Made by a program: the position numbers and the translations under genes. A stretch of 64,000 bases of DNA, taken from positions 1 to 64,000 of the forward strand of contig JAFXPY010000042.1 of the NCBI GenBank assembly GCA_017527495.1, read 5' to 3'. Shown one piece after another: positions 47,184 to 55,582 of the stretch (its first letter is position 1; every line of letters starts with the position of its first letter). The DNA comes from Paludibacteraceae bacterium. GTDB taxonomy: Bacteria; Bacteroidota; Bacteroidia; Bacteroidales; Paludibacteraceae. Under the pieces are notes generated by a model. It was not told the origin of the DNA, searched no databases, and was given only the letters and a program-made list of their open reading frames with translations.

Positions 47184-48637
47184 AAACACTACAATTCAAA
47201 TGCACACTGCTCTCTGATATAATCCTCAATCAAAAAGCAGCATCCGACGGAGTGAATAAAACACTTGACTTCATTCCGGGTAGCTACTTTTTAGGCATCG
47301 TGGCAAATAAACTATACAAAACACTTAAGCCTGAAGTAGCATTGGAGATATTCCATTCCGGTCATGTTCGTTTTGGTGATGCACACCCTTCAAAAGATGG
47401 TTTTCGTGGTTTAAAAGTACCTGCTGCGTTTATGCAACCGAAACTCAAAACCGACGATAACAACAATTATATTCATTTCCATACTGATATGGATAATGAG
47501 AATATAAAGAAATTGCAACTCAAACAATGCCGTTCTGGTTTCTATGATTTCAGTAGCACCGAAGCGCAACAAATAAAGGCAAAAACATCATTTGCAGTCA
47601 AATCAGCATACGACCGCGACAAACGCCGCTCGGAAGACGAAAAGATGTTTGGCTACGAATCGCTCCGCAAAGGCTTAACTCTACTCTTTGAAGTACAAGT
47701 TGATAACAATGACTTGGCAAATCAAATAAAAGGCGCATTAGTTGGCGAAAAACGTCTGGGGCGCTCGCGTACTGCCCAATATGGATTGGTAAAAATTGAA
47801 GAACAACCATATAAAGAAGTTGAAAGCCAAAAATCAAACAATGACTTTTTCGTTGTCTATGCTGACAGCCGACTTATTTTCCTTGACGAGTTTGGACTAC
47901 CGACTTTCCAACCAGAACCGAAAGATTTGTTAGGTATGGAAGTTAAAGACGCAAAAATCTGTTGGGAGTTTTCGCAAGTTCGTACCTTCCAATATGCACC
48001 TTATAATTATAAACGCCAATGCTTTGATACAGATCGTTGCGGAATTGAAAAAGGTAGTGTGTTCGTACTGACAGGCGTCCCACAAGATTCGCGACTTCAA
48101 TCGCAATATGTTGGCTCTTACCAAAACGAAGGCTTCGGGAAAGTGATTTATAATCCCAATTTCCTTCAAGCCGAACCGGATGGCAAAGCAAGATATAAAC
48201 TCATTGAGACAAAAGAACCTAACAATCCAACAGCACAAGAGATTGAAACAAATGGCAATACCCTACTCAATTATCTCATTGGTAGGAGAATGGCAGAAAT
48301 AGAAAGCAATAATGTTTATAAGAATGTAAATGATTGGGTGGATAAAAATAGGTATCTATTTGTTGGTAAAGAAAAATTTGCTTCCCAATGGGGAACCATT
48401 CGTGCTTTTGCTATGGCAAACAAACAGCACAAACCTCTTGATGAACAGATAGAAGAATATATAAGTCATGGAGTTAAAGCAGAAGATTGGTTAGGAAATC
48501 GAAGAAGTAAACTCCGAGAATTTATGAATGCACACAAAGGTAAAAATAACTTCCGCGAAATGATGGTTAATCTTGCCGCACAAATGGCAAAAATATGCAG
48601 TCCTAAAAAGAAAGGAGGAGAAAATGAAAACAACTAA
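47180..48637 (+). CDS. Csx10-like RAMP protein (Cas5-type subunit)
   Basis: A 485-aa RAMP protein. It opens with LQFKCTLLSDIILNQKAASD and LDFIPGSYFLGIVAN, the Csx10 style of the III-D Cas5-like subunit; GEKRLGRSRTAQYGLV is a G-rich RAMP loop. The C-terminal part from about 380 (NYLIGRRMAEIESN) is helical and may contact Cas10. The ATG at 47180 (MKTLQFKC) overlaps the previous stop and follows AAGGAGG at 47167-47173. The longer frame with a His run is a read-through artefact. Confidence 0.75.
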   Translation: MKTLQFKCTLLSDIILNQKAASDGVNKTLDFIPGSYFLGIVANKLYKTLKPEVALEIFHSGHVRFGDAHPSKDGFRGLKVPAAFMQPKLKTDDNNNYIHFHTDMDNENIKKLQLKQCRSGFYDFSSTEAQQIKAKTSFAVKSAYDRDKRRSEDEKMFGYESLRKGLTLLFEVQVDNNDLANQIKGALVGEKRLGRSRTAQYGLVKIEEQPYKEVESQKSNNDFFVVYADSRLIFLDEFGLPTFQPEPKDLLGMEVKDAKICWEFSQVRTFQYAPYNYKRQCFDTDRCGIEKGSVFVLTGVPQDSRLQSQYVGSYQNEGFGKVIYNPNFLQAEPDGKARYKLIETKEPNNPTAQEIETNGNTLLNYLIGRRMAEIESNNVYKNVNDWVDKNRYLFVGKEKFASQWGTIRAFAMANKQHKPLDEQIEEYISHGVKAEDWLGNRRSKLREFMNAHKGKNNFREMMVNLAAQMAKICSPKKKGGENENN

Positions 48638-50018
48638 ATACCAATATCGTTTTTTGGCTCGCATAGTGATTGAAGCCAAAACTCCACTTGCTGTTGGCAG
48701 TGGCGATAATAATGTGCTTACAGACGCACTTGTTGCAACCGATGCAAACGGACTGCCATATATATCGGGAACATCCATAGCCGGAGTTGTACGCAGTATG
48801 ATAGGCGATGAACAACTTGTAAATAAGGTATTTGGGTTCCAAAAGAAAAAAGATGGTGAAGGATCTAAAATCATCTTTACTGAAGCAAAATTGCTAAATG
48901 AAAATAGTGAGGTCATAGACGGACTACACATTCTTGATGATAAAAAAGATGAGTTTCTGAAAGAATACCATAATCTGCCCATCCGCCAACACACCAAAAT
49001 CAATCATCGTGGCACTACAGCTGATAGAGCAAAATTTGACGAACAAGTAGTATATGCAGGTTCGCGTTTCTGCTTTGAAATGGAAATGGTGGCAGAAAAC
49101 GATGCTGAAAACAAGACTAATTTTGAAAAGGCATTGGAACAAATCTTCAAATCATCTTTCCGTATCGGTGGCGGCACTCGCTCCGGGTTTGGAGAAATAG
49201 ATGTTGTCGAAATAAAAGAAAGTATCCTCAATTTAGCAGAACCGAAGCAACTACAACTCTATCTCGAAAAATCATCTAATCTGCAAGACTCTGCAAAATG
49301 GACTGGTTGGCAGGAAAATAAGAAAGAAACAATAGACGATAAACAATGGACTGAATACATTCTCAATCTCAAAGCCGATGATTTCCTTATGTTCGGTAGT
49401 GGATTTGGTGATGAAGATGTTGATGCTGTGCCGGTAAAAGAAAAACGAGTTAAATGGACAAATGGTAAGGGAGAAATCAAAGAAGAGGTTGTACTTATTC
49501 CGGGAACTTCTGTCAAGGGTGCTATCGCTCACCGCACTGCTTTCTACTATAACAAACTGAATAATCGTTTTGCAGGTGAACAGGGCGACAACGAGCCGAA
49601 AGTCGGCACTCAAAATGAAGCCGTTGTTACATTATTCGGCAAAGAAGGTGAAAGCACAACAGACCAAAAGCGAGGCAATGTGATAATCTCAGATGTCTTT
49701 GCAAATAAAGCACTTCAAGAAAAGATATTTGACCATGTGGCAATCGACCGCTTTACCGGTGGTGCAGTTGATGGCGCATTATTCAACGAAAAAGCCATCT
49801 ATGCCAAAGACGAAACTTTCACAATTCGCATCTTGGTTAAGAAGTCTGTACTTGATGATAAAGACAAAAATATCAAGGAAGCCTTTGAAAATGCACTTCG
49901 AGATATATGTAAAGGCTTATTGCCACTCGGTGGCGCAGTTAATAAAGGCTATGGTATGTTCAGTGGAACAATAACCTGCGAAGGTAAAACTTTAAATTTA
50001 GAGGAGGTAAAACAATGA
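48624..50018 (+). CDS. Double Cas7-like RAMP protein (two fused repeats)
   Basis: A 464-aa protein with two RAMP units. Unit 1 has VLTDALVATDANGLPYISGT (Asp34 as candidate catalytic residue) and RIGGGTRSGFGEIDV. Unit 2 has LIPGTSVKGAIAHRTAFYYN, FTGGAVDGALFNE and LGGAVNKGYGMFSG. Such fused Csm3-like subunits occur in III-D and III-E-related complexes. AGGAGG is at 48613-48618, five bases before the ATG at 48624; it overlaps the previous gene by 14 bases. Confidence 0.85.
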   Translation: MKTTKYQYRFLARIVIEAKTPLAVGSGDNNVLTDALVATDANGLPYISGTSIAGVVRSMIGDEQLVNKVFGFQKKKDGEGSKIIFTEAKLLNENSEVIDGLHILDDKKDEFLKEYHNLPIRQHTKINHRGTTADRAKFDEQVVYAGSRFCFEMEMVAENDAENKTNFEKALEQIFKSSFRIGGGTRSGFGEIDVVEIKESILNLAEPKQLQLYLEKSSNLQDSAKWTGWQENKKETIDDKQWTEYILNLKADDFLMFGSGFGDEDVDAVPVKEKRVKWTNGKGEIKEEVVLIPGTSVKGAIAHRTAFYYNKLNNRFAGEQGDNEPKVGTQNEAVVTLFGKEGESTTDQKRGNVIISDVFANKALQEKIFDHVAIDRFTGGAVDGALFNEKAIYAKDETFTIRILVKKSVLDDKDKNIKEAFENALRDICKGLLPLGGAVNKGYGMFSGTITCEGKTLNLEEVKQ

Positions 50019-50407
50019 AAATCGAAAAATCTATATATCAAGGCTATATTTGGAAAAGTGACCAAACAGAGCCAAAAGTGTTAAACAACGAAGAGTTCGG
50101 CGAAGAATTTAGCGAAAACGAAAATCCGTTTATCGTTGAAGCACAACTCTTTGACACCGTAAACAAAAAGTCATACAGCATCAAGTATGTCGATGGCAAG
50201 TATATCTGCACACAATACAACCTTGCTGAACTCAAAGGAGTTGAAAAAGAAGGATTATCTTTTGTCGCTCACCGATTAAAGAGGGTAACACGACTCTATT
50301 TCAATCAGTATTGGCGAGAGGAAGCAGACCCCAGATGCGATAATATGCAGGTTTTGCAACCAAAAGAATTAGTATTTGTAGGATTTCAAGAATATAAGGA
50401 GGACTAA
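50015..50407 (+). CDS. TIGR04423-like type III CRISPR-associated small protein
   Basis: A 130-aa protein with YQGYIWKSDQTEPKVLNNEE and RVTRLYFNQYWREEAD. It resembles the TIGR04423 family of type III loci. No small subunit of the Csm2/Cmr5 kind is otherwise seen, so it may fill that place or help assembly; this is inference. The strong GAGGAGG at 50001-50007 precedes its ATG. Confidence 0.65.
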   Translation: MKIEKSIYQGYIWKSDQTEPKVLNNEEFGEEFSENENPFIVEAQLFDTVNKKSYSIKYVDGKYICTQYNLAELKGVEKEGLSFVAHRLKRVTRLYFNQYWREEADPRCDNMQVLQPKELVFVGFQEYKED

Positions 50408-50409
50408 CT

Positions 50410-52794
50410 ATGGCAACACTAAAAGCACCATACAATTTCGTACCACTGCCAAAACAAGTTTATTTCCCGGAGTGGAGAGACCAAGTATCACAAGATATTC
50501 CCTTCGCTGACGGCGAAAGCGGAGTAATAGAACTTGAGATAACAGCATTATCTCCAATCTTTATTCGAGATGGAGAAAAGATGAAGGACAAAGACGGAAA
50601 CATACTTAAGGACAACAAAGGTAATGAAGTAAAGAATCCGAATTTTTGTCAGACAAAAGATGGAAAATACTTTATCCCAGCCACCTCACTCAAAGGTATG
50701 ATTCGTAGCGTCCTTGAAATTCTCAGTTACGGCAAACTCGACAAGCACACCTTCCAAAATCAAAGTTTTGGAATACGCTCATTAAACGGTAAGGATGGTG
50801 AGTATTATCGAGAACTCATAAAGCCTAATAGAATACACTGCGGCTGGCTACGCAAAAATGGCGATAACTTTTTCCTCAATGATTGTGGACAACCATGGCG
50901 TATATCTATGTTAGAAATTTCGCAAGTTTTAGACAAAGCAGGACAAGAATTACTCAAATTCATATACGATGGAGACTTCAAAAAAGACGAAAACAAAACC
51001 GCTCTCTACAAATACGAACTTCTAAAAAAGTATGGTATATCTGAAAACTCCGAACAATTACATCGGCACTTTATACATGTTCCAGCCGACAATGATCCCA
51101 GACACTTTGTTCAAGTAAATAAAGGAGGTAAACCTGGAATAATCGTTTTTACAGGACAACCCGGGCAACGTAAGAAAAAATTTGATAAAAATAAGAAGAA
51201 AGAAGTATGGACAGGTAAGTTTTACGAATTTGTTTTCCCTGAAAGCATCGAACAGTCAGATATATTCGTTCAGAAAGAAATCATACAAGAATTTATATCT
51301 ATTAATAAAGAGTCTTTAGATTACAAAAAGTTTAGGAAAGAGCAACTTGAAAATGGTAAGCCGATACCTATATTTTTTACTTATAACGATGATGATGAAA
51401 TAGAAGCCATTGGTCTAACTTATATGTTCAAATTTCCTGCGTACAACAACACTCATGATGCTGCACGCAATACAAACCCTAAGTATTTATCTGAGCAGAT
51501 GGATTTGAGCGATTGTATTTTTGGGACATTAAATGGAAATCCGCTAAAAGGTAGAGTTATGTTTTCTCACGCCTTTGCTTCTAATAATCCAACTACATTG
51601 GATGAGATAAAACCGATACTATCAACACCACACCCATCATATTATCCATTATATGTTGCAAATGATGAAACATGGGATACAGAACATACAATAATTAAAG
51701 GTCGCAAACGTTATCCAATTCGCAATAATATTTACGAAGGGACAGTAGGAACAGATGGAATGGGAAGCCCTATGATTCCCCTTGATAAAGGTGCTGTTTT
51801 TAGTGCGAAAATATGTTATCACAACATGCGCCCTATTGAACTCGGAGCACTTATTTCTGCCATTCTTTTTCATAATCAACAAAATTGTAAACATAGTTTA
51901 GGAGAAGGAAAGCCATTAGGATATGGAGCTGTAAAAGTCAAGATCACGAATATGGATGAAGCTGTTATTAACCAATATCTTAACACCTTCGCAGACCAAA
52001 TGAAAAATGTAGATCCTATATGGGAACGATCTATACAATTACAAGAATTATTTGCTATGGCACAAGGTAGTATTCCGGCTGGTAGGGATAATGAATTTGA
52101 ATACATGTTCCAAGACAAAAACACATCTAAATTTGAAGAAGGTAAGAAAACTCATGGCGATGGTGAACGTTTCGGCCTATTTACTGAAATCATTGCCAAC
52201 AAGGTTCAACATGGTGGAAATATAAAAACTCGAGATCCTAAATCTTCTCATAAACACAATACGCAATCAAATGAAATAAGAGAACAAAGAGAGGCTGATG
52301 AACAATTAATAAAAGAGATAAAACAAGACATCAGTTTGCAGCACTTAAAGGAGGCAAAAGAGAAATTAGACAAATTAAATTTCACAGACACTAAAGAAGT
52401 TAAAGATTTAGTAGCCTTGATTGAGCAAAAAATACTGCAACAAAAAAATCAGGATATTATAGGCAATGCACAAAAAGAAGCTGAGGAGAAAAACAAAGCT
52501 CTTGTTGAAGGAGGACTGCAAAGTCTTTTAAGTGAAAAGTATCCTGATAGGGATGAATATAAAGTAACAACATTCAAAGTTTGCTCAGATAAAATAAAGA
52601 AATGGTTGAAAGAAGCTCAAACAACAACATTACCTCAAGAACAATTTGAAGCACTACATTCATGCATTATTCGCTTGCGACAGAATCCGAATAAAAAAGA
52701 GAACAACGATTGGAATAATATACAAAGTTCCATTTGGAAACGCATAGAAGAATTAGTAGGCAAAGAACTTGCTATGAAATGGTTTAACGAGTAA
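50410..52794 (+). CDS. TIGR03986-like RAMP protein with coiled-coil tail
   Basis: A 794-aa RAMP-superfamily protein of the TIGR03986 type: PYNFVPLPKQVYFPEWRDQV at the start, FIPATSLKGMIRSVLEILSY as the RAMP motif and HSLGEGKPLGYGAVKV as the G-rich loop. From about residue 615 it has a charged coiled coil and helical tail (RDP... through DLVALIEQKILQQ) not needed for a RAMP fold. It follows AAGGAGG (50396-50402). It ends the effector operon before a terminator at 52806. Confidence 0.82.
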   Translation: MATLKAPYNFVPLPKQVYFPEWRDQVSQDIPFADGESGVIELEITALSPIFIRDGEKMKDKDGNILKDNKGNEVKNPNFCQTKDGKYFIPATSLKGMIRSVLEILSYGKLDKHTFQNQSFGIRSLNGKDGEYYRELIKPNRIHCGWLRKNGDNFFLNDCGQPWRISMLEISQVLDKAGQELLKFIYDGDFKKDENKTALYKYELLKKYGISENSEQLHRHFIHVPADNDPRHFVQVNKGGKPGIIVFTGQPGQRKKKFDKNKKKEVWTGKFYEFVFPESIEQSDIFVQKEIIQEFISINKESLDYKKFRKEQLENGKPIPIFFTYNDDDEIEAIGLTYMFKFPAYNNTHDAARNTNPKYLSEQMDLSDCIFGTLNGNPLKGRVMFSHAFASNNPTTLDEIKPILSTPHPSYYPLYVANDETWDTEHTIIKGRKRYPIRNNIYEGTVGTDGMGSPMIPLDKGAVFSAKICYHNMRPIELGALISAILFHNQQNCKHSLGEGKPLGYGAVKVKITNMDEAVINQYLNTFADQMKNVDPIWERSIQLQELFAMAQGSIPAGRDNEFEYMFQDKNTSKFEEGKKTHGDGERFGLFTEIIANKVQHGGNIKTRDPKSSHKHNTQSNEIREQREADEQLIKEIKQDISLQHLKEAKEKLDKLNFTDTKEVKDLVALIEQKILQQKNQDIIGNAQKEAEEKNKALVEGGLQSLLSEKYPDRDEYKVTTFKVCSDKIKKWLKEAQTTTLPQEQFEALHSCIIRLRQNPNKKENNDWNNIQSSIWKRIEELVGKELAMKWFNE

Positions 52795-52805
52795 ACAACA
52801 GTCTT

Positions 52806-52850
52806 TTTCTGCACAGCAAATAAACAAAATCTTTGTTTGCTGTGCAGAAA
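52806..52850 (+). terminator. Terminator after the effector operon
   Basis: A perfect inverted repeat TTTCTGCACAGCAAA / TTTGCTGTGCAGAAA with inner AACAAA/TTTGTT. It separates the effector genes from the CARF nuclease module. Confidence 0.85.
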
Positions 52851-52942
52851 TTTACTACTTCATCGCATCCTTGCGGCTAAAAACATAAAATAAGACGCAA
52901 ATTTTGCGGTTAAAATAAAAAATATACAAAAAACATACATTT

Positions 52943-53989
52943 ATGAAAACACATTTAGTATCTCTAATAAGTGATAACCTCATTCCTAATTATCTAATCA
53001 TTAAGGAATTTGAAGGTCAGTATGATGACAATATATTTATCACAACAAAAAAAATGAAAGAAAAAGGTGGCGGCATTAATTTAGAATCAGCACTCGGTCT
53101 TCAACCTAATTCTGTTATGCGAATTTACGCAAACGAAGAAAGTTGGAGTCAAACATTGCAAACACTTAATAATTCACAATTAAACCAAGACGATAGATAC
53201 ATCGTTAATTATACTGGAGGCACTAAACCGATGTCTATTGCTGTCAGTATTTTTTTTAGTAAGATCAATGGAAGTAGATTTATTTATTCACCAATTGGAA
53301 CTAATACATACAGAGAAAATGGTATTGCGGAAGCACAAGATATAAAGACAAGAATTACTCTAGAAAATTATTTCTTATTATACGGTATTACGATAAAATC
53401 CAAAACACCTGCTATTGATCACAAGCCAAAACAATTATATCGTTTTTTTGACCTTTTCCATCGTAATGACCGCTCTCTACTTGGAACAATTGAAAGTGCA
53501 AGACAAAATCCAGATAAACATCCTATAGAAGAAAGGACATTTTTATGTGGAGGATGGTTTGAAGAATATATTTATGCCCGAATTAAAGAAGAATTTAATT
53601 TATCAGACGATGAAGTTGCACGCTCTGTTCAAGTTTATAAAAAAGGAAGCAATATCAGCAATAATGATAACGAAATAGACGTTGCATTTGTTTACGAAAA
53701 TAAACTTTACATAATTGAGTGTAAATCATCCATATCCGGGCCTATTTTAAGCAATGGAGGAAGAATTGATCAGAAAGAATTTATCACATCAAAACTATAT
53801 AAACTTGCAGCCATATCTACGAACTTCGGTTTAGTTGTTAATTCATATCTTTTCGTAGCAAAAAACATCACTGTGCATAATTATTCACGCGAGATGTTAG
53901 AACATAGAAAGAGACTACTAAAAATTAAGCAGATACTTGATGGTAACAAATTTGCAAGTCGTAATACATTAAAATCAATGATGATGTAA
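52943..53989 (+). CDS. Card1/Can2-like CARF nuclease (first copy)
   Basis: A cyclic-oligoadenylate-activated endonuclease of the Card1/Can2 class, 348 aa. The CARF domain (about 1-150) has IVNYTGGTKPMSIAV with the ligand-binding TGGTKPM at 91-97. The C-terminal PD-(D/E)XK nuclease has GGWFEEYIY (203-211), NEIDVAF with Asp246, and IIECKSS with Glu259 and Lys261. Predicted to cut nucleic acids during infection, DNA and/or RNA. A separate transcript from the effector operon is likely. No strong ribosome binding site. Confidence 0.88.
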   Translation: MKTHLVSLISDNLIPNYLIIKEFEGQYDDNIFITTKKMKEKGGGINLESALGLQPNSVMRIYANEESWSQTLQTLNNSQLNQDDRYIVNYTGGTKPMSIAVSIFFSKINGSRFIYSPIGTNTYRENGIAEAQDIKTRITLENYFLLYGITIKSKTPAIDHKPKQLYRFFDLFHRNDRSLLGTIESARQNPDKHPIEERTFLCGGWFEEYIYARIKEEFNLSDDEVARSVQVYKKGSNISNNDNEIDVAFVYENKLYIIECKSSISGPILSNGGRIDQKEFITSKLYKLAAISTNFGLVVNSYLFVAKNITVHNYSREMLEHRKRLLKIKQILDGNKFASRNTLKSMMM

Positions 53990-54008
53990 CATAATACAAA
54001 AAAACACT

Positions 54009-55211
54009 ATGAACAACCGACGACTAATAGTAAGTCTTATCAGTGACCAAACACAGCCTAATGTGTTGCTGATTAAGGAGTATGCCAACGAGAATACTGA
54101 CCATTGTTTTATTTCGACAAAAACAATGAATAGCCGTAGCATTCCACAGCGTATTCAAAATGCGTGCAAACTTTCCACTGTAAAATACACATACGAAGTA
54201 GATGAAAACTCGCAACCGGATGTAATCGCCAAACTGACTGCCGATAAAAAAGCCTTTGAGCAATACGACCGAATAATAGTCAATCTTACTGGTGGAACAA
54301 AAGCAATGAGTCTCGCCGTATTTTCGTTTTTTGAAAAAATGCCAAATGCAAAACTTTTGTACAAACCTACACAAAACTATTTCATTGATTTCCGAACAAA
54401 CGAGAAAATAGAAATCCATACTCAACTCACTATTGAGGAATATCTAACAGCATACGGAATAACAACGCAAAGAGAAACACCTTCAGGAATATCAGCAGAG
54501 CAAACAGACACTGTATATCAAAATTTTATCAAACTCAATCTGAAAGATTTTACAAACGAGTTCCTATTCATGCGGGAAAAAAGAAGTGCGAAAAAGACAA
54601 TAACTTCCGAAGGATTTAGGTCTGTTGAATCTTTTATCAATGCTATAAACTATCAACCCAAGAGTCCTAACAAATTAGATAAAAGCGAAATCGTTTATCT
54701 CACAGGTGGTTGGTTTGAAGAGTGGGTTAAACAACATATTGAAAAAGAATTAAATCTTTCTTATAATTACATTAGCGGCGGTATAAAAATCAATAGCGAT
54801 AACCCGCGCTCAAAATGGAAAAACGATATTGCTAGCATTATCGGTCAAGAACCTGATAAGGAAAAAGTGCCAAACGAAATGGATGTTGTAATAATGAAAG
54901 ATAACACACTCTACACCATTGAATGTAAATCATCACTTATTTCAACTGAGAATAATGCTGACGGACAAAAAAATAAAAACATACTGAACGAAACGATTTT
55001 CAAATCCGACTCATTGCAACAACTCTTCGGACTTCGCCCACAAACTATCATAATGACACTCACTGATATAAAAGCAGAAATAGAAAAAGATACAAATCAA
55101 AAAGGTCGATTTGAAAATTCATTAAATCGCGCCAATGTATCAAATATTAAGGTGGTGGATTTACAACAAATCAGAAACAACGAAAATCAACTTTTTAACT
55201 TAATCAAATAA
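54009..55211 (+). CDS. Card1/Can2-like CARF nuclease (second copy)
   Basis: A 400-aa paralogue of the preceding gene. CARF motif TGGTKAM (94-100); nuclease with LTGGWFEEWVKQ (232-243), NEMDVVIM with Asp292, and TIECKSS with Glu305 and Lys307. It has an insertion of about 50 residues between CARF and nuclease relative to the first copy. Both retain all expected active residues. Two copies may form heterodimers or respond to different cA species. Confidence 0.88.
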   Translation: MNNRRLIVSLISDQTQPNVLLIKEYANENTDHCFISTKTMNSRSIPQRIQNACKLSTVKYTYEVDENSQPDVIAKLTADKKAFEQYDRIIVNLTGGTKAMSLAVFSFFEKMPNAKLLYKPTQNYFIDFRTNEKIEIHTQLTIEEYLTAYGITTQRETPSGISAEQTDTVYQNFIKLNLKDFTNEFLFMREKRSAKKTITSEGFRSVESFINAINYQPKSPNKLDKSEIVYLTGGWFEEWVKQHIEKELNLSYNYISGGIKINSDNPRSKWKNDIASIIGQEPDKEKVPNEMDVVIMKDNTLYTIECKSSLISTENNADGQKNKNILNETIFKSDSLQQLFGLRPQTIIMTLTDIKAEIEKDTNQKGRFENSLNRANVSNIKVVDLQQIRNNENQLFNLIK

Positions 55212-55216
55212 CAACT

Positions 55217-55576
55217 ATGCTTCTCAATATCTCAAATCATCCGTTATCTACTTGGACTGACGAACAAGTCAAAGTTGCCAAAGAGCAATATGGCACCATT
55301 CAAGACCTCCCCTTCCCGCAAGTAAGCCCCGAAGCAACACACAACGACATTCAGCAACTTGCACAAGAATACCTTTCAAAAATTCAAGACATAGGCACAC
55401 CCGAACAACTCACCATACACATCATGGGCGAACTCAACCTCACCTTTGCGCTTGTCACACTGCTCAAAGCCAATGGCTATACATGCGTAGCCTCAACAAC
55501 ACGCCGTGTGGTCAAAGAACTCGACAACCACCAAAAACTATCAGAATTCTGCTTCGTGCAATTTCGTAAATATTAA
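55217..55576 (+). CDS. Csx20-like small protein, candidate ring nuclease
   Basis: A 119-aa protein with the pattern of the Csx20 family: N-terminal LLNISNHPLSTWTDEQVKVA, a central HIMGELNLTFALVTLL, and ASTTRRVVKEL then FVQFRKY at the end. Csx20 has been linked to type III loci and to cyclic oligoadenylate breakdown. Placed right after the two CARF nucleases, it would be the off-switch for the signal. The assignment is by motif pattern and context, not by a search. Confidence 0.6.
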   Translation: MLLNISNHPLSTWTDEQVKVAKEQYGTIQDLPFPQVSPEATHNDIQQLAQEYLSKIQDIGTPEQLTIHIMGELNLTFALVTLLKANGYTCVASTTRRVVKELDNHQKLSEFCFVQFRKY

Positions 55577-55582
55577 TATACC

